Positions 34,501 to 43,028 of a DNA stretch of 64,000 nt are shown here, piece by piece (positions within the stretch are counted from its first letter, which is position 1; each line of letters starts with the position of its first letter). The stretch is from Microvirga antarctica (lineage in GTDB: Bacteria; Pseudomonadota; Alphaproteobacteria; Rhizobiales; Beijerinckiaceae), in assembly GCF_017921815.1 (NCBI RefSeq), contig NZ_JAGEMM010000001.1, positions 806,001-870,000 of the forward strand, given 5' to 3'. The position numbers were made by a program, and so were the translations under genes. The notes under the pieces are model-generated. The model was not told the origin of the DNA. It searched no databases and worked only from the letters and a program-made list of their open reading frames with translations.

Positions 34501-36269
34501 GCAGTGCTGCGGTCATCGCCGGCCTTCAGGCGCGCAGCGATGCGCTGCTTTCCGCCCTGCAGAACCGGACGTCGGAGCTCACGTCGTCCTACACCCATTC
34601 GGCCGAAGCCTTGCGGACATCGATCGACGAAGGTTCGGCGCGGGCTGTCGAAAGCCTTATCGGCACCAACGCCCAGCTCCGCAACGAGCTGTCCGAGGTC
34701 CTTGGGCGGCTCGACCAGGCCAACAGCCTGCTGCAGCAGGTTTCGGCCAGCGCCAGCGGTAATCTCGGTGCCATCGAGGACGGGCTCGCAAGCCGCGTCC
34801 ACCAGATCGAGGGGCTGCTGTCCGATGTGGCAAGCCAGACCGGCCGGGCGTCCGATCAGGTCGCCGAGCAGGTCGAAGCCCTGCGCTCCGTCTCCACCGG
34901 CGCCATACAGCAGGCCACCGATCTCGCACGGGCTCTGGAAGAGCGCGGGCGCTCGCTGACCGAAGGCGTGGGCACGCAGCTCCAGACCCTGACCACGGCC
35001 GCGACCTCGCTCGAAGAGGCCGAGGCGCGCATGAGCGCGGCGCTGGCCGGTCGCGAGCAATCCCTGAACGAGCTTCTCGGCCGCATCAGCAGTCGGTCGG
35101 ACAATCTGGCGGCTGTCACCCAATCCTTCACCACCCTGGTGGAGGGATCCCTGCAGGCAGCCGAGACAAAAGCCCGTCAGATCGGCACGGTGCTGGCGGA
35201 TTCCGCCGAGGCAACCAGCAGTGCGATCGGCGAGCAGTTCGAGCGAATCCGCACATCGACCGGCGCCGAGGGCGAGCGCACCGCGGCTTCGCTCCGCAGC
35301 GCCTACGAGCAGGCCGCAGCCGAAATGGCCGAAGCGCTCAACGGCGCGACCGCGAAATTCCGCGAGACCATGAACGAGATGCGCGGCATGACCGGGCAGA
35401 TCCAGCGGGAACTCGAAAGCACCCGGGCGGAATTGCGCCGCGGGGTTGTCGACCTGCCGCAGGAAACCCAGGAGACCACGGCCAATATGCGCCGGGTCGT
35501 CGCAGACCAGATCAAGGCCCTGAACGAATTGTCGGCTCTCGTGTCCCGGTCAAACCGGGTGGTCGACGCCGCGCCGGCCGTGCAGCCGCGCCGGGTCAAC
35601 GAGGCCTCCATCGCGGCCGTCGCGGCCGTGGTCGATCCACGTCCAGCCCAATCCCTGGCGCCATCGTCGGTGCCTGCCCCCGCCCCCGCCACGGCTTTCG
35701 CACGGCCGATGGAGCAGCGCCCCGCGGCGCCTCCCGCGTCCGCTCCCGCCATGGCGCCCGCCACGCCTGTTCGCCAGCCGGCTCCGGCAGCTGAACGTCC
35801 TGCCCCGCGTCGGGAAGAACCAGCGCCGCGCAGTGGATGGCTGTCCGGGCTCCTCGACCGCGCCTCCCGCGACGACGAGGGAGAACAGGCCCGCGGCGCG
35901 GGACGGCCTGACCGCTCCCGGGTCAACAGCCTCGAATCCCTGGATTCGATTTCGGTCGACATCGCCCGCATGATCGATCACGACGCCGCGGTGGAGTTGT
36001 GGGACCGCTACAAGCGCGGTGAAAGCAAGGTCTTCACCCGCCGGCTTTACACCCTGCAGGGCCAGCAGACCTTTGACGAGATCCGTCGCAAATACGCAGG
36101 CGATGCGGAATTCAAGCAGACCATCGACCGGTATGTGGAGGAGTTCGAGCGGCTTCTGGCCGAGGTCTCACGGGACGACCGGGACTCGATGCTCACCAAG
36201 ACCTACCTGACGTCCGAAACCGGCAAGGTCTACACGATGCTCGCCCATGCCAGCGGCCGTCTCGACTGA
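31506..36269 (+). CDS. Giant membrane-anchored 22-mer repeat protein, Growth Pole Ring (GPR)-like
   Basis: A 1587-residue protein. Residues 1-115 are acidic and soluble; two hydrophobic segments follow (about 118-137, FLSLLWIAGGAFSLYS, and about 155-175, VAALVLVAPLILFFIAAML); then more than 1100 residues of amphipathic helix in 22-residue units, for example LREAFATTATSLIEEL and LRDQLATTGVEVVDEI, exactly 22 apart. A Pro/Ala-rich linker (about 1375-1440) leads to a conserved globular C-terminus (SVDIARMIDHDAAVELWDRY). The apolipoprotein A1/A4/E-like periodicity, membrane anchor and taxon match the Agrobacterium GPR protein that organises polar growth, although that protein is longer (about 2100 residues). 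ATG 31506 follows a gaggg sequence. A terminator follows the gene. Confidence 0.72.
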   Translation: MATENKKMKDPAEAALTAVEQALNLDEVLNLQPSDRPETGPIVDPKLPDIDDHDFTKGAFVEVDAKAPRDRFATRETDASQRSGFIAPDRDAVANDDRQNVGTMLQALQVRPSGRAYNVATFLSLLWIAGGAFSLYSQGITTPEQLLSAYTPAQLSVAALVLVAPLILFFIAAMLTVRSQEMKQVARAVGEVAVRLAQPENFSTDAVLSVSQAVRREIAAVGDGVERALARAGELETLVRSEISTLERAYSDNEIRIRSLIDELITQRESIVSNAERVRTAITGSHQHLTQDLDEAAERVVSAISGAGERVTGSFEQRGEQITQALGRAGERVVEEMASRGVELVDRLSGASDEIKVGISDVGTTITAALENKAQDITGAFERTGDLLTRHLQDGAGQVTRTLAETGRGVIDALAQQGTDVREAFEQTAKTLEDSFAARGTEITEKLSATSHLITDDIAARATEMREQIVTAGAGVASEMTTSGDALREQLAATGTAIVQDISSNGTHLREAFATTATSLIEELANRGGALRDQLATTGVEVVDEIVVRSGEFREKLATTAGEVTREIVARGSEVREHLEGAVRMADEAIGTRVEDLAVRLESASLRVSETVGVQGQALEGSLTAMGERIASLMGEKVDSFQTAYETRGQQFSDALSRQADDAQTRLAGTGKDIVMAIASQSARVNEALNRTAETLSSTVDTRTREMEETLGSRLAAFEDVMGRGGDVAERISRDVGSLTDTISGRFEEMDRLITVQGKTVADSFTERAREATGAIEAQLSALEELATRRTSEISGNFDTIVGRVDQALTTRATALNEALVVRTGELARVMAEGGRDMASALSSRVDEIGETMTAKSTAIADTLASRADQISATLGSRASEINQTLGARAEEIANTLDTRVGLFEDRVVNRLDGVVEAIDEKGQAVLVSLGGRIGEIRSIFDTQGLSLVSSLGERSEALGRDVAAITDVTLKTLEERSGAIGRDVATITDETLRTLEERSAAVIAGLQARSDALLSALQNRTSELTSSYTHSAEALRTSIDEGSARAVESLIGTNAQLRNELSEVLGRLDQANSLLQQVSASASGNLGAIEDGLASRVHQIEGLLSDVASQTGRASDQVAEQVEALRSVSTGAIQQATDLARALEERGRSLTEGVGTQLQTLTTAATSLEEAEARMSAALAGREQSLNELLGRISSRSDNLAAVTQSFTTLVEGSLQAAETKARQIGTVLADSAEATSSAIGEQFERIRTSTGAEGERTAASLRSAYEQAAAEMAEALNGATAKFRETMNEMRGMTGQIQRELESTRAELRRGVVDLPQETQETTANMRRVVADQIKALNELSALVSRSNRVVDAAPAVQPRRVNEASIAAVAAVVDPRPAQSLAPSSVPAPAPATAFARPMEQRPAAPPASAPAMAPATPVRQPAPAAERPAPRREEPAPRSGWLSGLLDRASRDDEGEQARGAGRPDRSRVNSLESLDSISVDIARMIDHDAAVELWDRYKRGESKVFTRRLYTLQGQQTFDEIRRKYAGDAEFKQTIDRYVEEFERLLAEVSRDDRDSMLTKTYLTSETGKVYTMLAHASGRLD
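34377..34508 (+). repeat. Tandem 66-bp repeat pair inside the GPR-like gene
   Basis: Two adjacent 66-bp units (34377-34442, 34443-34508) encode nearly the same 22 residues, including GRDVAAITDVTLKTLEERS and GRDVATITDETLRTLEERS. They are similar at DNA level as well, which points to recent unit duplication within the helical repeat region. Confidence 0.75.
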
Positions 36270-36292
36270 AGCCTGAGCAAAGTCACAATCTG

Positions 36293-36320
36293 AAAAGCGC
36301 GGCTCAGGTCGCGTTTTTTT
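36293..36320 (+). terminator. Rho-independent terminator after the GPR-like gene
   Basis: A short stem with aaaagcgcg on the left and cgcgtttt on the right, one bulged base and an 8-nt loop, is followed by a run of seven T at 36314-36320. It lies 24 bp after the stop codon. Confidence 0.75.
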
Positions 36321-36495
36321 ATGCGCCGGTGCCTGATCGAAGGAAGGTTTGTACCGGGCCTGTAGGATGTGCCGACCGCGCATGCCGTGGTCGGGGCGCA
36401 CGCCCCTTGAGCTTTGTCTTCGCGGGCCAGCCCCGCCTGACTTGGGAGCGCGGTCGACCAGGCGGCCCTTGCAGGCGGGAAATCAGCCCGACGGC

Positions 36496-37161
36496 TCAGC
36501 TCGGCGTCGGAACCGGCCTGTCGCTGACGATCTCGCGGCGCGGGAGACGGTTTCCGCTCACCCAGCGAACGATATCGAGCATCACGGTGGACAGGGCCTG
36601 GTCGAGAGCGCGGGCCGCATTCGGCGCATCGACGGAGCCAGCCGGCACGCGGGCGCGGAAGATCCGCGCGTTGACGATGCGTCCCGATGAATCGTTGATG
36701 ATCTTGACGGCGATTTCCACGAAGGCCTCGTTGCCCGGGGTCGAAATCTCGAAATTGCGCAACTCGGAAATCAGCTGCACGTCGGCAACCGCGCCGCTGC
36801 TCGGGCGCGACACGGCCCGCAGCTGCGAGGCGTTTTCGAAGGTGTTGATAAGGCGCGTCTGGATCAGCCGCGGGAGGTTGTCCGACCATTGGCCACCGCC
36901 CAGGAAGGTGATGGCGCCGCTCTGGTCCTTGACGATGATCTGCTGACCCGACAGCGATTGGAGCGCTGCCGGCTCGTTGACTGAAATCTGAAGCCCCGAC
37001 GCGCCGCCGATCCGCGAACTGGGCGCCGACAGGTCAAACGTGGTGGGGACCGATCCCGACGAGCATGCGGCCGAAAGACCTGCCACGGCCAGAACGCAGC
37101 CCGCGCGCCCGAGCAAGACCAATCTGTCGAATGTTGAGGAAAGCACTGAGGACCTACACAC
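36496..37161 (-). CDS. ABC-type transport auxiliary lipoprotein (Mla/PqiC-type)
   Basis: A lipoprotein of up to 221 residues with a lipobox LSAACSSG at about residues 29-36, so it should be anchored in the inner or outer membrane. The mature part (TTFDLSAPSS, IIVKDQSGAITFLGGGQWSDNLPRLIQTRL) matches the ABC-type transport auxiliary lipoprotein family that accompanies MCE transport systems. It is the last gene of the MlaE-MlaF-MlaD-lipoprotein operon, 158 bp after the MCE gene. The frame starts with GTG 37161; GTG 37146 is equally possible and gives a more usual signal length. Confidence 0.85.
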   Translation of the reverse strand: MCRSSVLSSTFDRLVLLGRAGCVLAVAGLSAACSSGSVPTTFDLSAPSSRIGGASGLQISVNEPAALQSLSGQQIIVKDQSGAITFLGGGQWSDNLPRLIQTRLINTFENASQLRAVSRPSSGAVADVQLISELRNFEISTPGNEAFVEIAVKIINDSSGRIVNARIFRARVPAGSVDAPNAARALDQALSTVMLDIVRWVSGNRLPRREIVSDRPVPTPS

Positions 37162-37319
37162 TGTTCGAGGTGTCGAGCGCTCCCATCGTCGGATCGAAAC
37201 CCGGCCGCCAAGAATCCACTCCCACGCATTAACTTGAGCATACCCCGGAAAGTTCAGTCAACATCCGGGACGGCTTGCTTAAACTGTGATCTTCGCTTCG
37301 CCCAGCGATACCCGCTGCC

Positions 37320-38648
37320 CTAGCGTCGTCCATTGTATTCGGGAATGCCCGGCTTCCCGCCAAAAATAAACTGCTGTGGATTGCGCTCGATGCTGCGGAC
37401 CGCACGGCTGATGTCGTTCAGCGTCCGCCGCCCTTCGACCGCCAGCGCTTCGTATTCGCGCAGCCCCGAATCCGTGAACTTGCCCACGCCCGAGAGGATG
37501 CCCTGGGTCCGCTGGTTCAGGTTGTCGGCCAGAACACGCACGGATTCCGCCGCCGCCTTGATCTGCTCGAAAGCGCCCTGCCCTTCCTCACCGGAGGCCG
37601 AGCCGAGGAATTTCTCGGCGCCGGCGAGCACGGAATCGATCTTGTCGGCTGACTTGTTAAGTTTCTCGGTGATCGAGCGCGCCTCACTGATCGCCTTGTC
37701 CACGTCAGGACTGCGCTCCCGCAGCGTCTGGCTGAACACATCGACGTTGTCGACGGTGCGCCCGACCTTGGCCGGATCGATCGCTTTGGTGAGGGAATTC
37801 AGATCGGTCAGCGCAGTATCGAGCTTCGGCGCGGAATCGTTGAGACGGCCGATCAGAGTGGCGGCGTCGGCCAGCGCACGACTGATGTCCTGACGGCTGT
37901 CGCTCAGGCTGGTGGTGAAATTGTCCACATTCTGGACGATGCGGGCGACGCGCTCGCGATCGACCGAGCGGACCACTTCATCCACATTCGTCGCCAGAGT
38001 TTCCAGCTTTTCGGCCAAGGGGCCGACTTTCTCGGCAGCCTGCCCGATCTGGGCCAGGAAGCGGTCGATGCCATCGGCATTCTCACCGAGCGCCTGCGAG
38101 AATTTCTCAATGTTCTGAACGGTGCGGTTGATCGATGTTTCGTTATCCGAAATCACCCGGCTGACGCGCTCCATCACATCGTCGGCGCGCCGGGCGATAT
38201 TGCGTGCGGACTCGATCAGATCCTGGAAATCGGAGCGGTCGGCGAAGATGGTCGGAAGCGGTTGACCAGGACCCGCCACCAGCGGCGGCGCATTGGGTTC
38301 ACCGCCCGTGAGTGCAATTGCCGCAACGCCCGTCAGGCCCTGATACTCGAGCCTCGCGCGGGTATCCGAGCGGATCGGGGTCGTGCCTTCGACCTGGATG
38401 ATTGCGACGACCCGTCGCGGGTCATCCGGGAAGAGGCTGATCTCGGTGACCTCGCCCACGCGCAGGCCGTTGAAGGATGCAATCGACCCCTTCGAGAGAC
38501 CGGAGACCGAGCCGGAGAAGACCACGCGGATGGATTGCCGGGTCTGCCCTCTGTCGCCGCCGGAAAACCAGTAGACGAACCCGAACGCCGCGGCGATCAC
38601 CGCGAGGGTGAACAGACCGATCAGGGCGTAATTCGCACGCGTTTCCAT
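37320..38648 (-). CDS. MCE-domain protein (MlaD-like)
   Basis: A 442-residue protein with one N-terminal transmembrane helix (YALIGLFTLAVIAAAFGFVYW), an MCE domain at about residues 40-120 (VVFSGSVSGLSKGSIASFNGLRVGEV) and a long helical periplasmic part with repeated NVDxF and IxEAR units that could build a tunnel or tether. MlaD-type proteins form hexameric rings that pass phospholipids between inner and outer membranes. The start METRANYALIG at 38648 is chosen over the upstream extension, which overlaps the ATPase gene. It follows that gene by 8 bp. Confidence 0.93.
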   Translation of the reverse strand: METRANYALIGLFTLAVIAAAFGFVYWFSGGDRGQTRQSIRVVFSGSVSGLSKGSIASFNGLRVGEVTEISLFPDDPRRVVAIIQVEGTTPIRSDTRARLEYQGLTGVAAIALTGGEPNAPPLVAGPGQPLPTIFADRSDFQDLIESARNIARRADDVMERVSRVISDNETSINRTVQNIEKFSQALGENADGIDRFLAQIGQAAEKVGPLAEKLETLATNVDEVVRSVDRERVARIVQNVDNFTTSLSDSRQDISRALADAATLIGRLNDSAPKLDTALTDLNSLTKAIDPAKVGRTVDNVDVFSQTLRERSPDVDKAISEARSITEKLNKSADKIDSVLAGAEKFLGSASGEEGQGAFEQIKAAAESVRVLADNLNQRTQGILSGVGKFTDSGLREYEALAVEGRRTLNDISRAVRSIERNPQQFIFGGKPGIPEYNGRR

Positions 38649-38656
38649 CGTTGACC

Positions 38657-39463
38657 CTAAGCCCCGGGTGCCATGACGGCGCGGGCTCTTTTTCCATGAA
38701 AATAAGCACGAAGCCACGGATGATCCGATGCGAGCATCGTTTCGATCGTGCCTTCGGCGAGAATTTTGCCGTCACCCAGGGCCGCGATCCTGTCGCAGAC
38801 CGTGTGGAGACTGTCGAGGTCATGCGTTACCATGAATACCGTCAGGCCTAAAGTCCGCTGTAGCGTCGCAATCAGCTCGTCGAACTCGCCCGCACCGATG
38901 GGATCGAGCCCGGATGTCGGCTCGTCGAGAAACAGAATATCGGGGTCGAGAGACAGCGCCCGGGCGAGCGCGGCACGCTTGATCATGCCGCCCGACAGCT
39001 CGGAGGGAAGCTTGTCCGCTGCGTCCGGGGCGAGACCCACCATCTCGATCTTGAGCATCGCGAGTTCGTCCAGCAGACGTTCCGAGAGATCGAGGAACTC
39101 CCGCATGGGCACCTGCACGTTCTGCTTGACGGTCAGCGCCGAGAACAGGGCGCCCTGCTGGAACAGCACGCCCCAGCGGCGCTCGAGAAGGCGGCGCTCC
39201 GACGGCGAGAGTTCATCCAGGTTCTGGCCCAGCACTTCGATGGTGCCGGCCCGCTTGGGCACGAGACCGAGAATCGCCCGTGTGAGGACCGACTTGCCTT
39301 GTCCTGACGCGCCCACGAAACCGAGGATCTCGCCGCGATACACATCCAGGTCGAGACCCTTGAGGATCGTCTTTTCGCCGAACCCGACCTCGATGTCGCG
39401 GACACGGATGACGACCTCGCGATCGTGCTCGTCGTCTTTGGCCGCCGCGTGCGTTTCGGGCAT
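38657..39463 (-). CDS. Mla-type ABC transporter ATPase (MlaF-like)
   Basis: A 268-residue ATPase with Walker A GASGQGKSVLTRAI, signature LSGGMIKRAALARAL and Walker B ILFLDEPTSGLDPIGAG, followed by the H-loop VTHDLDSL. The Q-rich Walker A and GGM-x-KR signature are typical of MlaF/Ttg2A rather than of solute importers. It lies 3 bp after the permease stop and 8 bp before the MCE gene. Confidence 0.95.
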   Translation of the reverse strand: MPETHAAAKDDEHDREVVIRVRDIEVGFGEKTILKGLDLDVYRGEILGFVGASGQGKSVLTRAILGLVPKRAGTIEVLGQNLDELSPSERRLLERRWGVLFQQGALFSALTVKQNVQVPMREFLDLSERLLDELAMLKIEMVGLAPDAADKLPSELSGGMIKRAALARALSLDPDILFLDEPTSGLDPIGAGEFDELIATLQRTLGLTVFMVTHDLDSLHTVCDRIAALGDGKILAEGTIETMLASDHPWLRAYFHGKRARAVMAPGA

Positions 39464-39466
39464 GGA

Positions 39467-40612
39467 TCAGAACCTGATGGCTGCGAAGAACATGGCAAAG
39501 AGGCCATCGAGGACGATCACCATGAAGATGGCTTTCACCACGGACGAGGTGACATGCCGGCCAAGCGACTCGGCTGAACCTTCCACCGCGATCCCCTCCA
39601 GGGTTGCAATGATGCCGATGACCAGCGCCATGAACGGCGCCTTGATGAGCCCGACGAGGAAGGTGTTGACGTCGACAGCCGCCTTCAGGCGGGAGAGGAA
39701 GACGTCCGGGCTCACATCGCCGTAGAACCAGGCGGTCAGCCCGCCCCCCAGAAGGGCCGCGATGGAGGAGATGAAGGTCAGGAGCGGCAGGCCGATCAGC
39801 AGGGCCAGGATCCGCGGGACGATCAGGACCTCGATCGGGTCGAGGCCCATGACCCTGAGCGCATCGATCTCCTCGCGCATCTTCATGGAGCCGATCTCGG
39901 CCGTGAAGGCGGAGCCGGACCGGCCCGCCACCATGATCGAGGTGAGGAGAACGGCCAGTTCGCGCAGCACCAGAATGCCGATGAGGTCGACCACGAAGGG
40001 CGTCGCGCCGAACCGGATGAGCTGGAAGATGCCTTGCTGGGCGATGATGCAGCCCACCAGGAAGGAGATCAGGACGATGATGGGAACGCCCCGATAGGCG
40101 ATCTGCTCGAGTTGGTTGACCACCGCAGTGCCCCGGAACCGCCTGGGGTTCAAGGCGATTCGAATCAGCCCCGAAATCAGCTCGCCGAGAAACGCGACGC
40201 CACCCACGAAATCCTTGCCGGCCCCGTGAACGCTGCGGCCCATATCGACGAGGAAATCGACAAACCCGGAATGCTTGACCTTCTTGGTTTCCTGGAAGCC
40301 CCGGTAGGCAACCTCGTCGAGAAGAATCTGCTGGTCGGGCCCGGCATTGGCGAAATCCGCCGACATGTCCTTCTGGCCCAGCTCGTGACGCGTGCGATCG
40401 AGAACCCACGCGCCAAGCGTGTCCAGGCGCTGGACGCCGGAGAGGTCGAGCAGCACATGGTGCATGTCGGTTTCGGCGGCGAGTTCATCCGCAAGCTTTT
40501 CGATGATCGCGGCATATTCGGATGTCCAATGCCCGGCGAGCTTGGCCGTGACCTTGTCGCCTGCGCGTTCGATCTCCACTTGCGGCTCTTGAGCCACGGT
40601 GCTCTGCGCCAC
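39467..40612 (-). CDS. STAS-MlaE permease fusion
   Basis: A 381-residue protein. Residues 1-105 form a STAS-like domain (HVLLDLSGVQRLDTLGAWVL), normally a separate MlaB subunit; residues 125-381 are the MlaE permease with IAYRGVPIIVLISFLVGCII, GRSGSAFTAEIGSMKMREEI and the C-terminal VVKAIFMVIVLDGLFAMFFA. It forms the membrane core of the phospholipid transporter. The frame stays open 1.6 kb upstream across other genes, but GTG 40612 has a good aaggacg sequence and begins just before the STAS domain, so it is taken as the start. Confidence 0.92.
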   Translation of the reverse strand: MAQSTVAQEPQVEIERAGDKVTAKLAGHWTSEYAAIIEKLADELAAETDMHHVLLDLSGVQRLDTLGAWVLDRTRHELGQKDMSADFANAGPDQQILLDEVAYRGFQETKKVKHSGFVDFLVDMGRSVHGAGKDFVGGVAFLGELISGLIRIALNPRRFRGTAVVNQLEQIAYRGVPIIVLISFLVGCIIAQQGIFQLIRFGATPFVVDLIGILVLRELAVLLTSIMVAGRSGSAFTAEIGSMKMREEIDALRVMGLDPIEVLIVPRILALLIGLPLLTFISSIAALLGGGLTAWFYGDVSPDVFLSRLKAAVDVNTFLVGLIKAPFMALVIGIIATLEGIAVEGSAESLGRHVTSSVVKAIFMVIVLDGLFAMFFAAIRF

Positions 40613-40699
40613 GGTCGTCCTTCCGCGATTGATTCCGCTTGGTGATAGCGTGTTGCTACGCCACAAGTCGAGCCGAAGTTCAGCAACAGGGACGAGAGA

Positions 40700-41683
40700 A
40701 TGCGTCAACTGATCGTCAGCATCGAGCGGTTTCCCATCGCCGGGACCTTTACCATCGCGCGCGGATCGCGCACCGAGGCCGTCGTTGTAACGGCGACTGT
40801 CACGGACGGGGATACGCTTGGCCGGGGCGAATGCGTGCCCTACGCGCGCTATGGCGAGACGGTCGAGGGCGTGGCGGCTGCCATCGAGGCGCTTGCTCCG
40901 AGGATCGCGGCCGGGCTGACCCGCGAAGGCCTGCAGACCGCCATGCCGGCCGGCGCCGCCCGCAACGCCCTCGATTGCGCCCTGTGGGATCTCGACGCCA
41001 AGCGATCGGGCATCCGGGCTCACGTAACGGCCGGGATCGACCGCTGGCCGCCTGCCACCACCGCCTACACCATCAGCCTTGCGGCACCCGACATCATGGC
41101 GGACGCAGCCGCCATGGCGGCGGACCGGCCGATCCTGAAGGTGAAGTTCGGCGGCGAGGGCGGCGATCTCGAACGGATCGCCGCGGTCAGGCGGGCAGCG
41201 CCCGAGGCGACCCTTATCGCCGACGCCAATGAAGGCTGGACGGCCGACAACCTGGCGGCCCATTTTGCCGCCTGTGCGCAGGCAGGCTACGCCCTCGTCG
41301 AGCAGCCGCTTCCGGCCAAGGAAGACGGACTTCTGGCGACGGTTCCGCGACAGGTCTCGATCTGCGCCGACGAGAGCGTCCATGATCGGGCGTCCCTCAA
41401 GCGACTGGTGGGATTGTACGACGCCGTCAACATCAAGCTCGACAAGACCGGCGGGCTGACCGAAGCGCTCGAACTTGCGGATTCGGCGCAGGAGCTGGGC
41501 TTTTCGATCATGGTCGGGTGCATGGTGGGCACCTCGCTCGCGATGGCGCCTGCGATGGTGCTGGCCCCGCGTGCGCGGTTCGTGGATCTCGACGGCCCTC
41601 TGCTGCTGGCGAAGGACCGGGACCCGGCCCTCACCTATGACGGCAGCATCGTCTACCCGCCTCAGCCGGCGCTCTGGGGCTGA
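40700..41683 (+). CDS. dgcA: Dipeptide / N-acetyl-D-glutamate epimerase (DgcA-like)
   Basis: A 327-residue enolase-superfamily enzyme of the dipeptide epimerase branch. Catalytic Lys147 and Lys149 in ILKVKFGGEG, metal ligands Asp175 (IADANEGW), Glu201 (LVEQPLPA) and Asp224 (ICADESVHD), and Lys246 in NIKLDKTGG are all present, as is MVGCMVGTSLAMAPA. The group includes L-Ala-D/L-Glu epimerases of murein recycling and DgcA, the N-acetyl-D-glutamate racemase of D-Glu use. The usual DgcA partner DgcN is not in the window, so the choice between the two is open. Its last 22 bp overlap the convergent MFS gene. Confidence 0.8.
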   Translation: MRQLIVSIERFPIAGTFTIARGSRTEAVVVTATVTDGDTLGRGECVPYARYGETVEGVAAAIEALAPRIAAGLTREGLQTAMPAGAARNALDCALWDLDAKRSGIRAHVTAGIDRWPPATTAYTISLAAPDIMADAAAMAADRPILKVKFGGEGGDLERIAAVRRAAPEATLIADANEGWTADNLAAHFAACAQAGYALVEQPLPAKEDGLLATVPRQVSICADESVHDRASLKRLVGLYDAVNIKLDKTGGLTEALELADSAQELGFSIMVGCMVGTSLAMAPAMVLAPRARFVDLDGPLLLAKDRDPALTYDGSIVYPPQPALWG

Positions 41684-42831
41684 CCTTTGCGCAGGCGGGC
41701 GGCCACCAGGGTCAGAGCAAAACCTGCAAGCCCCAGCGGCGCCATGGCGGCAAAAACCGCGGGTCCCGATTCCCGATAGATCACGCCGCTGGCGATGGTC
41801 GCGCCGGCGGTCACGAAGGCCGCCGCCGACGCATAGATCCCCTGCGCCCGGCCGCGCGCGCGCAACGGGGCCAGCGCCGTCAGCGCCGCCATGGCGCCCA
41901 GATGCGACGCGCCGAAAGACAGGCTGTGCATGGCCTGGAGGACGAAGGTGGTCGCCATGTCGGGCTGAAACGCCATAATGGTGAACCGGATTGCCGAGGC
42001 CGACGATCCCATCAGCAGGAGGCCGATCCCAGCACCCCGGCCGACCGCATTGCCGAGACACAGGAACACCAGAAACTCGGCCATGACGCCCCCCGCCCAG
42101 AAATAGCCGATGGTGGAATCGGCAAAACCGAGGGACTGCCAGTAGATCGTCCCGAAGGCGTTGAGCGCGCCATGGCTCCCTTGCGTGAGCGCCGCCCCGG
42201 CGATCAGCACCCACAGGACTGCCGGCAGGGCCTTTGGGAGCGGAAGCTCGCTTGCCGCCACGGCGGGGATGTCGGTCAGGGAGGGCGGGATTGCCGTTAG
42301 GGTCGCGGTGATACCGAGGATCGGAATGAGGGTGAGCGCGATCGGCACAACCCCCGCCCCGAAGGCTACGACGAGATAACCGCCCGCGATGTTGGCGAGG
42401 AAGAACGAGATCGACCCGGCACTGCGAAGGCGCCCGTAATTGAGCCCCGGATAGCGCTGGACGGCGACCGTGGTCACGAGATCGTTGGTCGGAATCACCG
42501 CGGCCTGGGCAAAGGACACCAAGGCGACGAGCACGATAATCACGACCGTGTCCTGAGCGAGCAGAAGCAGAGGGAACATCACCACCTGGCCCAGATGACT
42601 GACCAGAAGCAGCCGCCGCGCCCCGAACGACCGGTCAGCCAGGCTCAAGAGCGGCGCAGTCGCGAGAATGCGCACGATGATGGGAATGGCCACGACGATG
42701 CCGATGATGGCCGGGTTGAGCCCCTTGCTCAGCAGCCAGAGGGGAAAGAACGGGAGATAAATGCCGTGGCTGAAGAAACTCGCCGCGTGAAGGGCGGACA
42801 AGCGGGCTGCGAGGGCTTTGGGAGGCGACAT
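41662..42831 (-). CDS. MFS transporter, HcaT/LacY-like
   Basis: A 389-residue, 12-helix major facilitator of the MFS_1_like group: LHAASFFSHGIYLPFFPLWL at the start, NYGRLRSAGSISFFLANI after helix 4, and ALTQGSHGALNAFGTIYW in the second half. The group includes 3-phenylpropionate (HcaT) and nucleoside-type symporters, but the substrate is not readable. ATG 42831 is the natural start; the upstream frame extension lacks conservation. It is convergent with, and overlaps, the epimerase gene. Confidence 0.85.
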   Translation of the reverse strand: MSPPKALAARLSALHAASFFSHGIYLPFFPLWLLSKGLNPAIIGIVVAIPIIVRILATAPLLSLADRSFGARRLLLVSHLGQVVMFPLLLLAQDTVVIIVLVALVSFAQAAVIPTNDLVTTVAVQRYPGLNYGRLRSAGSISFFLANIAGGYLVVAFGAGVVPIALTLIPILGITATLTAIPPSLTDIPAVAASELPLPKALPAVLWVLIAGAALTQGSHGALNAFGTIYWQSLGFADSTIGYFWAGGVMAEFLVFLCLGNAVGRGAGIGLLLMGSSASAIRFTIMAFQPDMATTFVLQAMHSLSFGASHLGAMAALTALAPLRARGRAQGIYASAAAFVTAGATIASGVIYRESGPAVFAAMAPLGLAGFALTLVAARLRKGQPQSAG

Positions 42832-43028
42832 CGGCAAAAAGGGCCTGCTGGAGACAGTCTGGCGGCCGAAATCGCGGCCAAGTCCGCGAAAGGGCGTTGA
42901 TAACGCAACGGAAGGTGTTGAGCTGTTGCGGGCTTTCGACACACTGGCAGCCGAGTGCCGGGACGCGTCCCGGCTGAAACCAGTCGACGTCTCGGACCAT
43001 GCTCCGGGAATCGGGAGCCCGCGTAGCG

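Noticed and set aside
34377-34508. CRISPR or mobile-element repeat
   Set aside because: The repetition is in frame, in multiples of 66 bp, without spacers or terminal inverted repeats; it encodes helical repeat units of a protein.
40613-42214. Long N-terminal extension of the STAS-MlaE permease frame
   Set aside because: It would run antisense through the epimerase gene and part of the MFS gene; GTG 40612 has a ribosome-binding sequence and starts right before the STAS domain.
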